Assembly (NCBI RefSeq): GCF_017876115.1
Contig: NZ_JAGINO010000003.1
Location: 1 to 64,000 of the forward strand
DNA from: Azospirillum picis
GTDB lineage: Bacteria; Pseudomonadota; Alphaproteobacteria; Azospirillales; Azospirillaceae
Direction: 5' to 3'
Length of the DNA: 64,000 nt
Shown here: positions 25,183 to 34,784 of the stretch, one piece after another
Position numbering within the stretch: the stretch's first letter is position 1
Layout: each line of letters starts with the position of its first letter
Program-made: the position numbers and the translations under genes
The notes under the pieces: model-generated
Seen by the model: only the letters and a program-made list of their open reading frames with translations
The model's database searches: none
What the model was told of the DNA's origin: nothing

Positions 25183-25326
25183 CTACAGCGTGAAGATCGC
25201 CAGCAGCACCAGCACGGCGATCACCCCGGCGATGCTGAGTTTCATGAACTTGGTGAAGGCGATCCAGCCCGCCATATGGGCGCGGACGGTTTCTTCACTG
25301 ACCGGGTTGGGAGTCACGGCCGCCAT
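25183..25326 (-). CDS. aa3-type cytochrome c oxidase subunit IV family protein
   Basis: This 47-residue protein starts MAAVTPNPVSEETVRAHMAG and has a single C-terminal membrane helix (LSIAGVIAVLVLLAIFTL). The pattern H-x3-W-x2-F-x-K ahead of the helix is that of the small bacterial aa3 oxidase subunit IV (PF07835 type), a one-helix accessory subunit. No other oxidase gene is nearby. The start at 25326 fits the family length. Confidence 0.75.
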   Translation of the reverse strand: MAAVTPNPVSEETVRAHMAGWIAFTKFMKLSIAGVIAVLVLLAIFTL

Positions 25327-25413
25327 ATCGATGAGCCCTCCAATGGTTTCTTTTGCCCGCAATTTTGACGCAGGCGCACAGAAACGCAACAGATTCCGGG
25401 CGGAATAGTCCGT

Positions 25414-26067
25414 TCAGAATGGCGGGTTCAGCATGGCCGCCAGTTCCGGCGCCGGTCCCTCGATCCGGACCAGATCGCCGTCGATGCGGGCGCGACCTTC
25501 GGCGATCAGCCGGACGGCGTGCGGGTAGAGCTTGTGCTCGGCGTCGAGCACGCGCTGGCCAAGGCGAGCGGCGTCGTCGCCGGGCAGCACCGGCACCGCG
25601 GCCTGGGCGATGATGGGACCCTCATCCATTTCCGGACGTACGAAATGGACGGTGCAGCCGTGGAAGCGGACGCCCGTCGTCAGCGCCCGCTGGTGGGTGT
25701 CCAGCCCCTTGAAGGAGGGCAGGAGCGACGGGTGGATGTTGATGAGCCGGTCCTGCCAGCGCCCGACGAACCAGGGCGACAGCAGGCGCATGAAGCCGGC
25801 GAGGCAGATCAGCTCGACACCGGCATCGCGCAGCGTGGCGTCCATAGCCGCCTCGAAGGCGGCCTTGTCGCCGGCATGGTCGCGGTGGCTGACCACCGCG
25901 GTGGCGATGCCGGCGCCGGACGCGCGCTCCAGGCCGAGGGCGTCGGCCTTGTTCGAGAGGACCAGCGCGATCTCGGCCGGGAAGTCCGGCGCGGCACAGG
26001 CGTCGATCAACGCCTGCAGGTTGCTACCCCGCCCCGAGATCAGGACGCCGAGCTTCAGCTTGCCCAT
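25414..26067 (-). CDS. purN: Phosphoribosylglycinamide formyltransferase
   Basis: This 217-residue enzyme adds the formyl group from 10-formyl-THF to GAR in purine synthesis. The GAR-binding loop ISGRGSNLQALID is at the N-terminus, the catalytic His and Asp lie in NIHPSLLPSFKG and MDEGPIIAQ, and GFMRLLSPWFV completes the signature. The start MGKLKLGVLISG at 26067 matches the family. It follows purM by 10 bases in one operon. Confidence 0.95.
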   Translation of the reverse strand: MGKLKLGVLISGRGSNLQALIDACAAPDFPAEIALVLSNKADALGLERASGAGIATAVVSHRDHAGDKAAFEAAMDATLRDAGVELICLAGFMRLLSPWFVGRWQDRLINIHPSLLPSFKGLDTHQRALTTGVRFHGCTVHFVRPEMDEGPIIAQAAVPVLPGDDAARLGQRVLDAEHKLYPHAVRLIAEGRARIDGDLVRIEGPAPELAAMLNPPF

Positions 26068-26077
26068 CGCCCCGTCC

Positions 26078-27139
<1,062 letters not shown>

Positions 27140-27182
27140 GTTATAGGACTGGGTGCTGATGGTATCCTCGCTTGGGCTGAGC

Positions 27183-27212
27183 TATATACCGGGCCTTGGG
27201 CTCGGGCCGAAC
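27183..27212 (-). promoter_or_regulatory. Putative purMN promoter
   Basis: On the minus strand TTCGGC, an 18-base spacer and TATATA (27188-27183) lie about 45 bases upstream of purM. TATATA is self-complementary and could also serve the rightward gene. Confidence 0.35.
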
Positions 27213-27236
27213 ATACTCGAATCGGAAGGCTTTGCA

Positions 27237-28619
27237 ATGCTCCACCGCCGCCGCGCGCCGTACCTCGCCGGTCTTGCTGCCATGTCCGTCGCTCTGGCCA
27301 TTTCCATGGCCGGTCCGGCGGCCGGGCAGACCGGCTCACCGCCGCCGGCCGCCGCTTCCGCCCCGCCGTCCTCGGCCGATCCCTTCGCGGTGTCGGGCGT
27401 CAAGGTCGACATCAGCGGCAGCAACCCGACGACCATCCGGGACCAGGCGATCCGCGAGGCGCAGGCCAAGGCCTGGGCGGAACTTTACCGTCGCCTGGTC
27501 CCCGGCGGGGGCAACCCGCCGCGCCTGTCGGACAACGACGTCGCGCGGCTGGTCCAGGGATTCGAGATCGACGAGGAGAAGGTTTCGGCCAGCCGCTACC
27601 TCGGCTCCATCACCGTGCGCTTCCGCCCGAACGCCGTGCGTGACGCGCTCGGCCAGGGCGGGGGCACCGCGCAATACGTGGAGCCGCCGTCGCGGCCCTT
27701 CGTCCTGCTGCCGGTGACGATGACCGATGGTCGCACCATCCTGTGGGAGGATCGTACCCCCTGGCGTGCGGCATGGGAGGCGCGGCAGCCCGCCGCATCC
27801 CTGGTGCCGCTGGTGGTTCCGGACGGCGAACTGGCGGATGCGCAGGCAATGGGGGCGGACGACGCGGTCAGCGGCAACGCCGACGCGGTCACGCGCATGG
27901 CCCAGCGCTACAAGGCCGGCGGCGTGGTGGTCGCCCGCACGGAGCTTCCGGCCAATGGTCCCGACCCGGCACGCGGGCTGACGGTGGACGTCACCCGCTA
28001 CGGGCTGGACGGTGCACACGAAAGCCAGACCGTCCAGGTGAAGGGCGGCGGCACCGCCGACGATCTGCTCGCCCGGGCCGTGGCCTCGGTTTCCGGCCAG
28101 CTCGACGAGTCCTGGCGGGCCGCGCATACAACCCCGACGGGGCCGGAGCAGACCACGCTCGTCCGCGTGCCCCTGACCGCGGTCAATGACTGGGTGGAGA
28201 CGCGCAAGCGGCTGAGCGCTGCCACCGCGGTATCGCGCACGACACTGGTGTCGATGAGCCGGACGGAGGCTCTGGTCAACCTGACCTATCGCGGCGGTCC
28301 CGACCAGCTCGCCCAGACGCTGGCGCGCAACGATCTCAGCCTGACGCGTGCCGCGGCTGCCGTCCCGATGCAGGGGGCCTACCCCGGTGCCCCCGTGCCG
28401 GCGGCCACCGACTGGCAGCTCACCCTGCTGCCCAGGGGAATGGGCGCTTCGATGCCGGCAACGCCGGCCGCCTTGCCCGCCACGGGCAACCCGTCCGTGC
28501 TGGCGCCTTCCGCACCGCTGGGGACTGCGCCCGCCTACGGCGCACCGCCGGCGGGCGGCGCGATGACGGGCGCCCCGCCGCGCAATCTTGGCACGCTGCC
28601 GGCGAAGGGTGTGCCGTGA
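27237..28619 (+). CDS. DUF2066 domain-containing exported protein
   Basis: This 460-residue protein has a Sec signal peptide (LAAMSVALAISMAGPAAGQ) and then the DUF2066 region: VSGVKVDISGSNPTTIRDQAIREAQAKAWAELYRRLV, LVQGFEIDEEKVSASRYLGSITVRF. The C-terminal 60 residues are Pro/Ala-rich. The family is uncharacterised but is regularly encoded between purM and a CDP-alcohol phosphatidyltransferase/hdaA run, as here. It overlaps the next gene by 4 bases (GTGA). Confidence 0.82.
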   Translation: MLHRRRAPYLAGLAAMSVALAISMAGPAAGQTGSPPPAAASAPPSSADPFAVSGVKVDISGSNPTTIRDQAIREAQAKAWAELYRRLVPGGGNPPRLSDNDVARLVQGFEIDEEKVSASRYLGSITVRFRPNAVRDALGQGGGTAQYVEPPSRPFVLLPVTMTDGRTILWEDRTPWRAAWEARQPAASLVPLVVPDGELADAQAMGADDAVSGNADAVTRMAQRYKAGGVVVARTELPANGPDPARGLTVDVTRYGLDGAHESQTVQVKGGGTADDLLARAVASVSGQLDESWRAAHTTPTGPEQTTLVRVPLTAVNDWVETRKRLSAATAVSRTTLVSMSRTEALVNLTYRGGPDQLAQTLARNDLSLTRAAAAVPMQGAYPGAPVPAATDWQLTLLPRGMGASMPATPAALPATGNPSVLAPSAPLGTAPAYGAPPAGGAMTGAPPRNLGTLPAKGVP

Positions 28620-29176
28620 GCATTCCCAACATCATCACCTTTCTGCGCATCGTTGCGGTCCCCGCGGCGATGTACATGATCCTCACCGCCAACATGGAAT
28701 GGGCCTTCGCCCTCTTCGTGGCCGCCGGTGTCTCCGACGCGCTGGATGGCGCCATCGCCCGCATGTTCCGGGCGCGCACCGTGCTGGGCGGCTACCTGGA
28801 CCCGCTGGCCGACAAGGCGCTGATCGTCGGCGTCTATGTCGCCCTGGCTTGGACCGGGGCGATCCCGCTGTGGCTGGCCATGATGGTCGTCTTCCGCGAC
28901 GTCATGATCATCGGCGGTGTCATCCTGCTGTTCACCCTGAAGGAGACGCTGGCGATGCAGCCGCTCTACATCAGCAAGGTGAACACCGTCGTCCAGATCG
29001 CGCTCGCCGCCGCCGTGCTGGCGCCGCCGGCGCTCGGGCTGCCGGAGATCCATCTGGGCGGATGGGAGCTGGTCGAGCTGCTGGTCTATGCCTGCGCGGT
29101 GACGACCGTCCTGTCCGGCGTCCTGTACGCCCGCCGCGGCGCGCTGCTGTTCAACCGGCTCGGCGGCGTGCCGTGA
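28616..29176 (+). CDS. CDP-alcohol phosphatidyltransferase
   Basis: This 186-residue integral membrane enzyme has the family signature DG-x2-AR-x8-G-x3-D-x3-D, seen as DALDGAIARMFRARTVLGGYLDPLADKAL. It transfers a phosphatidyl group from CDP-diacylglycerol to an alcohol, probably glycerol-3-phosphate or a related acceptor, so it is PgsA- or Pgs-like. Five to six helices are apparent. It starts at GTG 28616, overlapping the DUF2066 stop, and its own stop overlaps the next start. Confidence 0.88.
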   Translation: MSIPNIITFLRIVAVPAAMYMILTANMEWAFALFVAAGVSDALDGAIARMFRARTVLGGYLDPLADKALIVGVYVALAWTGAIPLWLAMMVVFRDVMIIGGVILLFTLKETLAMQPLYISKVNTVVQIALAAAVLAPPALGLPEIHLGGWELVELLVYACAVTTVLSGVLYARRGALLFNRLGGVP

Positions 29177-30240
29177 CGCCTTCCAAGCAGCTACGGTTCT
29201 GGCTGATCGGGTTGGGCCTGTTCGTCCTGGCGCTATGGCTGCTGTCGGAGATGCTGCTGCCGTTCGTGGTCGGGCTGGCGGTGGCCTATCTGCTCGATCC
29301 GCTCGTCGATCGCCTGGAGGGGGCGGGGCTGCCGCGCTGGCTCGGCACCTCGCTGGTCCTGCTGTTCTTCGCGGTCGTGCTGGTGCTGCTGGCCCTGCTG
29401 CTGCTGCCGCTGGTGCAGGGGCAGGTTTCCCATCTCCTGGAAGTGCTGCCGACCTATGCCACCGTGGTGCGGGAGCGGTTGATCCCCGCTCTCAACCAAT
29501 TGATCCACCGGCTCCCCGCCGACGACGTCGAACGCTTGCGTGCCGCCGCGGGCAACTATGCCGGCGAAGTCGCCGGTCTGGTCGGCCAGGTGGTGACCCG
29601 GATCCTCTCCGGCGGGCTCGCGCTGTTCGACATCGTGACGCTGATGTTCATCACCCCCATTGTCGCCTTCTACATGATGCGCGACTGGGACCTGATGGTG
29701 AGCAAGGTCGATTCGTGGCTGCCGCGCCAGCATGCCGAGACGATCCGCGAGCAGGCCCGCGAGGTGAACGTCACCTTGTCCGGCTTCGTGCGCGGCCAGG
29801 CGACGGTGTGCGTGGTGCTCGGCGTGTTCTATGCCCTGGCATTGTCCGCCGCCGGCCTGGATTTCGGGCTGGTGATCGGGCTGGTGGCCGGGCTTCTGTC
29901 CTTCATCCCCTATGTCGGCAGCCTGTTCGGCTTCGTCGCCAGCACAGGCCTCGCCCTGCTGCAGTTCGACGAGTTCTGGCGCGTCGGGGTGGTGATCGGC
30001 ATCTTCCTGTTCGGTCAGGCTGTGGAGGGGAATGTCCTGACCCCCAAGCTGGTCGGCGACAAGGTCGGGCTGCACGCAGTCTGGGTGATGTTCGCGCTGT
30101 TGGCCGGCGGCAGCCTGTTCGGGTTCGTCGGCGTTCTGCTGGCGGTTCCGGTCGCCGCGGTGATCGGCGTGTTGACCCGCTTCGCATTGCGCCAGTATCT
30201 CTCGAGTCCCTACTACCGCGGCTCCGACGCGGAACGCTGA
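29173..30240 (+). CDS. AI-2E family transporter / PerM-like permease
   Basis: This 355-residue protein has about eight membrane helices and the family motifs FITPIVAFYMMRDWD, IGLVAGLLSFIPYVGS and the C-terminal EGNVLTPKLVGDKVGLHAVWVMFALLAGG. The family includes the AI-2 exporter TqsA and sodium/proton antiporters, so the substrate cannot be given. It starts at GTG 29173, overlapping the previous stop. It lies 13 bases before hdaA. Confidence 0.9.
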   Translation: MTPSKQLRFWLIGLGLFVLALWLLSEMLLPFVVGLAVAYLLDPLVDRLEGAGLPRWLGTSLVLLFFAVVLVLLALLLLPLVQGQVSHLLEVLPTYATVVRERLIPALNQLIHRLPADDVERLRAAAGNYAGEVAGLVGQVVTRILSGGLALFDIVTLMFITPIVAFYMMRDWDLMVSKVDSWLPRQHAETIREQAREVNVTLSGFVRGQATVCVVLGVFYALALSAAGLDFGLVIGLVAGLLSFIPYVGSLFGFVASTGLALLQFDEFWRVGVVIGIFLFGQAVEGNVLTPKLVGDKVGLHAVWVMFALLAGGSLFGFVGVLLAVPVAAVIGVLTRFALRQYLSSPYYRGSDAER

Positions 30241-30253
30241 TGGGTAAGTCCGC

Positions 30254-30961
30254 ATGAGCTTGCCGGCGCAGATACCGCTCGACCTCGGGCACCGGACGGC
30301 GATGGGAGGCGAGGATTTCCTCGTTGCGCCCAGCAACGCCGACGCGGTGGCCTGGCTCGACCGCTGGCCGTCCTGGCCGGCGCCGGCCTTGACCGTCTAC
30401 GGCCCGGCGGGTTGCGGCAAGACCCATCTGGCCCAGGTTTGGCGCGCCCGCAGCCGCGCGGTGCTGGCCAACGGCGCCGCCCTCGATTCGGCCGACCTCC
30501 CGGCCCTGCTCGCGCCGGCCAACGCCGTGGTGGTGGACATGGCCGACGCGGTGGCCGGCCGCCCCGCTCGCGAGGAGGCTCTGTTCCACCTCTACAACCT
30601 CGCACGCGAACAGCAGGGGCACCTCCTGCTGCTGTCGCGACGGGCGCCGGCGCGCTGGCGCGTCCGGCTCGCCGATCTGCGGTCGCGCATCAAGGGCGCC
30701 CCGGCGGTGGAGGTGCAGCCACCCGACGACGCGCTTCTCGCGGCCGTGCTGGTGAAGCTGTTCGCCGACCGCCAACTGCGTCCGGGAATGGAGGTCATCA
30801 CCTATCTGCTGGCCCGGATGGAACGGTCGCTGGACTTCGCCCGCCGGCTGGTGGCGGCGCTCGATCACGCGTCGCTCGCCGCCCATCGCGGCGTGACCGT
30901 TCCGTTGGCACGCGAGGTGCTGGTGGAACTGCAGCAGGCCGGCGCGGGAAAGCCCGGCTGA
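30254..30961 (+). CDS. hdaA: DnaA regulatory inactivator HdaA
   Basis: This 235-residue protein is related to the AAA+ domain of DnaA and lacks the DNA-binding domain IV. It has a Walker A GPAGCGKTHLAQVW (about residue 50), a Walker B region VVVDMADAV and an arginine-rich sensor region LSRRAPARWRVRLADLRSRI. The N-terminal QIPLDLGHR is the clamp-binding QxxLxL motif. With the beta clamp it stimulates ATP hydrolysis by DnaA and limits re-initiation. Confidence 0.92.
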   Translation: MSLPAQIPLDLGHRTAMGGEDFLVAPSNADAVAWLDRWPSWPAPALTVYGPAGCGKTHLAQVWRARSRAVLANGAALDSADLPALLAPANAVVVDMADAVAGRPAREEALFHLYNLAREQQGHLLLLSRRAPARWRVRLADLRSRIKGAPAVEVQPPDDALLAAVLVKLFADRQLRPGMEVITYLLARMERSLDFARRLVAALDHASLAAHRGVTVPLAREVLVELQQAGAGKPG

Positions 30962-30996
30962 GCGAAAAACCGACACCAAGAGGGAAGGAGACGGTC

Positions 30997-31776
30997 ATGG
31001 ATCTGGGGATCGCCGGGCGGCAGGCCATTGTCTGCGCCGCCAGCAAGGGCCTGGGGCGCGCTTGCGCCTTTGCGCTGGCGCGGGAGGGCGTGCACGTCAC
31101 CCTGACCGCCCGCAACGCGGAAATGCTGGAGGCGACGGCCGAGGAGATTCGCAAGGCCAGCGGCGTCACGGTGACCACCGCGGCGGGCGACATCGCGACG
31201 GAAGAGGGCAGGGCCGCGGCGCTCGCCGCCTGCCCGGAGCCGGACATCCTCGTCAACAATGCCGGCGGGCCGCCGCCCGGCGATTTCCGCGATTGGGAGC
31301 GGGACGACTGGATCCGTGCCCTCGACGCGAACATGCTCGCGCCGATCCTCCTCATCAAGGCCACAGTCGACGGGATGATCGGCCGCCGCTTCGGCCGGAT
31401 CGTGAACATCACGTCGGCCGCCGTGAAGGCACCGATTCCGATCCTCGGCCTGTCCAACGGCGCGCGGACCGGGCTGACCGGATTCGTCGCGGGCCTGTCG
31501 CGCCAGACCGTGAAACACAACGTCACCATCAACAACCTGCTGCCCGGCCCCTTCGAAACCGACCGTCTGCGCAAGACGATGGAGGGCGGCGCAAAGGCGA
31601 ATGGCCGCAGCGTCGAGGAAGAGATGGCGCAACGACGCAAGGACAATCCGGCCGGCCGGTTCGGCGATCCGGAGGAGTTCGGTGCCGCCTGCGCCTTCCT
31701 CTGCTCCGCCCACGCGGGCTTCATGACCGGGCAGAACGTCCTGCTGGACGGTGGGGCCTTCTCAGGAACGCTCTGA
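30997..31776 (+). CDS. SDR-family oxidoreductase with altered catalytic residues
   Basis: This 259-residue Rossmann-fold protein is related to beta-ketoacyl-ACP reductases. The nucleotide loop reads CAASKGLGRA rather than TGxxxGIG, although NNAG is present. Where classical SDRs have Y-x3-K, this sequence has S-x3-R (LGLSNGARTGLTGF), so both the catalytic Tyr and Lys are replaced. This fits the atypical BKR-like SDR subgroup that lacks the standard tetrad. It may bind NAD(P) with a different chemistry or none. ATG 30997 follows AAGGAG. Confidence 0.88.
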   Translation: MDLGIAGRQAIVCAASKGLGRACAFALAREGVHVTLTARNAEMLEATAEEIRKASGVTVTTAAGDIATEEGRAAALAACPEPDILVNNAGGPPPGDFRDWERDDWIRALDANMLAPILLIKATVDGMIGRRFGRIVNITSAAVKAPIPILGLSNGARTGLTGFVAGLSRQTVKHNVTINNLLPGPFETDRLRKTMEGGAKANGRSVEEEMAQRRKDNPAGRFGDPEEFGAACAFLCSAHAGFMTGQNVLLDGGAFSGTL

Positions 31777-31935
31777 GGCCGTCGAAGGCCGCCTGGCGGA
31801 CGGGGCCGGCGGGCGTCCCAAGTTTGTCCCTCCAATTCGCTTCAAAATCCGCCCATCGTCGCAGGCCATAGGACCGACCGGGGACCGGCAGCCGCCCAGC
31901 GCTGCCGCGGTCCCCGGTCCTTGGCGACAGGAACG

Positions 31936-32424
31936 ATGAGCATGCAGCAGAGTGCGGCCACCCCGGCGGTGTACACTGACCTTGGTCGCGTCATGGAGAG
32001 CATCACGCGGCGCTTCCTCGACGTGCTCCGCATGGAGCTTGGCCGAATCGGCGTAACCGACCTCAGCCCGACGCAGGCGCTTATGCTGCTGCACATCGGC
32101 AACGAGGAGCTTTCCGTCCGCGATCTTCTGGAGCGCGGCTATTACCTCGGCTCGAACGCATCCTACAATCTGAAGCACTTGGTCGAGAGCGGCTACGTCG
32201 ATCGCAGCGCATCGCAGCGCGATCGCCGGGCAGCACGGCTCCGCCTGTCGGATCTGGGATTGTCGACCTGCGAAGCGTTGCGACGCCTTGAGGCCATGCG
32301 TGCCGACGGCCTGTTGCGGTCCGAAAGCGACGGCGCCGATTTCGAGACGACCTACAGGACTTTGCGGCGTCTGGAACGTGCTTGGATGGATTTGATCCGT
32401 TACGACGACGTGGATGCTCCCTGA
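31936..32424 (+). CDS. MarR-family winged-helix regulator (LdtR-like)
   Basis: The 162-residue protein has a winged HTH across about residues 45-110: SPTQALMLLHIGNEELSVRDLLERGYYLGSNASYNLKHLVESGYVDRSASQRDRRAARLRLS. The YLGSNASYNLKxLVExGY stretch resembles LdtR, a regulator of L,D-transpeptidase and stress genes in Rhizobiales, as I recall it. The ligand and targets here are unknown. ATG 31936 follows AGGAAC; a TTG at 31921 is an alternative. Confidence 0.85.
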   Translation: MSMQQSAATPAVYTDLGRVMESITRRFLDVLRMELGRIGVTDLSPTQALMLLHIGNEELSVRDLLERGYYLGSNASYNLKHLVESGYVDRSASQRDRRAARLRLSDLGLSTCEALRRLEAMRADGLLRSESDGADFETTYRTLRRLERAWMDLIRYDDVDAP

Positions 32425-32494
32425 CCCTCGTCTCGCGCCTCTCATTCGAAATAATATGACCAGTCGTCGTGCGCTTGGCGCTGTGACGGGAACA

Positions 32495-32554
32495 TTTCAC
32501 GCCCCTAATAAGAACGTATAAGGAACGTATCGATTGATGTTCCGTGTGCGTTCT
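32495..32554. promoter_or_regulatory. Operator-like double dyad overlapping a putative -10
   Basis: AGAAC (32511), GGAAC (32522), GTTCC (32539) and GTTCT (32550) form a perfectly symmetric set AGAAC-N6-GGAAC-N12-GTTCC-N6-GTTCT, centred at 32532.5. Half-site starts are 11 bases apart on each side, one helical turn. A possible promoter TTTCAC (32495-32500), a 16-base spacer and TATAAG (32517-32522) runs into the left half, so binding would repress. It controls the rightward small peptide and ATPase genes, if anything. Confidence 0.5.
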
Positions 32555-32595
32555 GGTATCCATGGAGGAACAATACGCGAACGATGGAGGTTGGC

Positions 32596-32694
32596 ATGTC
32601 GGTTCTGGCTTTCCTACGCGAATGCGTCACCCTGGCTGTGTTCCTCGCCGTGCTCTATGGCTGGGCAACGGTCGGCCCGATCCTGATGGGGTGA
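32596..32694 (+). CDS. 32-residue single-pass membrane peptide
   Basis: ATG 32596 is preceded by GGAGG at six bases. The product MSVLAFLRECVTLAVFLAVL plus YGWATVGPILMG is one membrane helix with a short amphipathic start. Its stop is 200 bases before the AAA+ gene and it lies directly downstream of the double dyad. No homolog recognised. Confidence 0.55.
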   Translation: MSVLAFLRECVTLAVFLAVLYGWATVGPILMG

Positions 32695-32894
32695 GCCCTG
32701 CGGCGGGCGGTATGCTCATCCGGAAGAGATACCCTTCGGAGGGATGTCGCGTCGGGGTGATACCCGAAATCCCAGGCTGTCCTTTCCGGCACAGCGCTTA
32801 CATCGGGAACACGCGGAATCAGTTCCTGGCCAGTCGAGAAGCCGCGAACGGGAACGGTTCCGCGAACGCCGACAACGCGTGGGGATTGGGACGG

Positions 32895-34541
32895 ATGCGG
32901 AATTTCTTTCGGAAGCGTCGTTCGGCTGCCGTGGCGGACGAACGGATGCCGGTGGCTGGCGGTGCCGGTCTCGGCAACGGAATAACTGGCGGACTTGGAA
33001 CCGGTTCCCTGCAAGGCGCCGCCGGCACCGGGCAGTTGATGGGCGGTCCCACCATGGTCAATCCCGGCATGCAGGGTCCTGGTGCGGGTGGTGGCTTCAC
33101 CAACGCGCCTGCTTTCGGCCGGCCGGGTAGTTCCCATCTTCGTCCGGTGGATGGAAGCCGCGGCGGGTTGGAGGCGATGCGCGGCCCTGTGGCGCCGCGT
33201 CCGCCCGACGTCATCGACAACAATGCGACCGGCGACCGCCGCGGCACGATGTTCCCGCCGCCGGCGGGAGGCGGAACCGAGAGCGAGCATGATTTGCCAC
33301 GCTTCACCATGTCGGTGAATGGCGGCTACCGCGGGGGCATGGGCGCCAACGCACCGGCGATGCTGAAAGGCTTGACGCCGGAGCTGAACGGCCTGCTGCG
33401 CGAGGCCTTCACGCCGACCCGGCCGAAGCAGCAGTTGAACGGCCTGTTCATCGGCCGCAACGACACCCTGCGCCGGATCATCTCGGCGATCGAGGAGGAG
33501 CGCGCGCACGTCATCCTCTACGGCGATCGTGGGCGCGGCAAGACCTCGGTCGCCAACGCGATCGAGAAGATCGCCGGCCAGGCGGGATACCTGTCGCTGA
33601 AGCTGACCTGCAGTGGCGAACTCAGCTTCGAGGACATCTTCCGGCACTTCCTGAAGAAGATCCCGTCGACCTACTACAGGTCGTCGCAGGACAATCCCTT
33701 TGCCGCGCGGCGCAATTTCGCCAGCTTCAACGAACTCCTGCCGGAGGGCACCTTCAGCGTCACGGAACTGAACGAGGTTCTGTCCGGCATCCATGCCACC
33801 CATGTGCTGCTGATCCTCGACGAGTACGACCGCGTTACCGACGAGGATTTCCGCAACAAGCTGGCGGAGCTGTTCAAGAACCTGACCGACAGCTCGATCC
33901 CGGTGACCCTCCTGGTGGTGGGCGTGGCCGAGAATCTCGACCAGTTGCTCGGCAAGCACCCGTCGATCCAGCGCTCGCTGGTGCCGGTCCATCTGCCGCT
34001 GATGACCGATCAGGAGATCGGCCGCCTGATCCAGGCCGGCGCCCAGAATGCCGGCATCGAGTTCGCGCCCGACGTGGTGCGGCGGATCGCCGAGTTCGTC
34101 CGCGGGCTGCCCTACTACGCCCAGCTTCTGGGCCTGCATGCGGCACGCAGCGCGGTCAGCCGGGGAAGCAAGACGGTCGAACGGCCGGATCTCGCCTACG
34201 CCGTAGCCCGATGCCTGCAGGAGGCCGAGCGCGGCATCGTCGAGAGCTATGCCCGCGCGCTGGCCGCCGACCGCCGGATGGAACTGGAGGATGCGCTGCT
34301 CGCCGCCGCCCTGTGCCCGGCCGATGCCTACGGCGTCTTCGATCCGAAGGATCTGGCCGGGGAGGATGGTGAACCGCCGAGCGCGGCCACGCTCGATCTG
34401 CTGAAGCGCCTGACCCGCGAGGATCATGGCGGCGTCCTTGCCCCGGTGGTCGAGCCGGGCCGCGAACGCTACCGCTTCCGCAATCAGATGATGCGCCAGT
34501 ATGTCCTGATGCGTCAGGCCAGTGAGCGCGGCCAGATCTGA
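32895..34541 (+). CDS. AAA+ ATPase with Gly/Pro-rich N-terminal region
   Basis: This 548-residue protein begins with about 150 residues of low-complexity Gly/Pro/Asn-rich sequence after a basic start MRNFFRKRRS. An ATPase of the Orc1/Cdc6-ExeA-STAND type follows: GLFIGRNDTLRRIISAIEEE, Walker A YGDRGRGKTSVAN (about residue 210) and Walker B VLLILDEYDRV (about residue 305), with a sensor-1 TLLVVGVAE and a helical C-terminus without a recognisable effector domain. The closest setting known to me is ATPases in polysaccharide or secretion loci; the EPS genes begin 1.4 kb downstream. The start is uncertain, since the frame is open to 32544. A hairpin follows. Confidence 0.75.
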   Translation: MRNFFRKRRSAAVADERMPVAGGAGLGNGITGGLGTGSLQGAAGTGQLMGGPTMVNPGMQGPGAGGGFTNAPAFGRPGSSHLRPVDGSRGGLEAMRGPVAPRPPDVIDNNATGDRRGTMFPPPAGGGTESEHDLPRFTMSVNGGYRGGMGANAPAMLKGLTPELNGLLREAFTPTRPKQQLNGLFIGRNDTLRRIISAIEEERAHVILYGDRGRGKTSVANAIEKIAGQAGYLSLKLTCSGELSFEDIFRHFLKKIPSTYYRSSQDNPFAARRNFASFNELLPEGTFSVTELNEVLSGIHATHVLLILDEYDRVTDEDFRNKLAELFKNLTDSSIPVTLLVVGVAENLDQLLGKHPSIQRSLVPVHLPLMTDQEIGRLIQAGAQNAGIEFAPDVVRRIAEFVRGLPYYAQLLGLHAARSAVSRGSKTVERPDLAYAVARCLQEAERGIVESYARALAADRRMELEDALLAAALCPADAYGVFDPKDLAGEDGEPPSAATLDLLKRLTREDHGGVLAPVVEPGRERYRFRNQMMRQYVLMRQASERGQI

Positions 34542-34566
34542 TCCATCCCCGATCAGGCCGTACTTC

Positions 34567-34600
34567 GGCCCTTCCCCGGCAACGGGGGAGGGCCATCTTT
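34567..34600 (+). terminator. Terminator after the AAA+ gene
   Basis: GGCCCTTCCCC pairs with GGGGGAGGGCC (one wobble) around a short loop, followed by ATCTTTGATT. Confidence 0.65.
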
Positions 34601-34784
34601 GATTCTCACCATTCAGGGACGGGCGATCCGCGCCAGTCCATCCCGGACGTGGCGCAGCCGGAAATGGCCGAGTACGGGACGCCGGTTCGGCAGCCTGCTG
34701 GAAACGATCGCAACGGCCATCCCAGACCGTCTGTCACCGCCGCCACCCAGTGTCTACCCCATCCTGGCGCCTGCAGACGGACAC

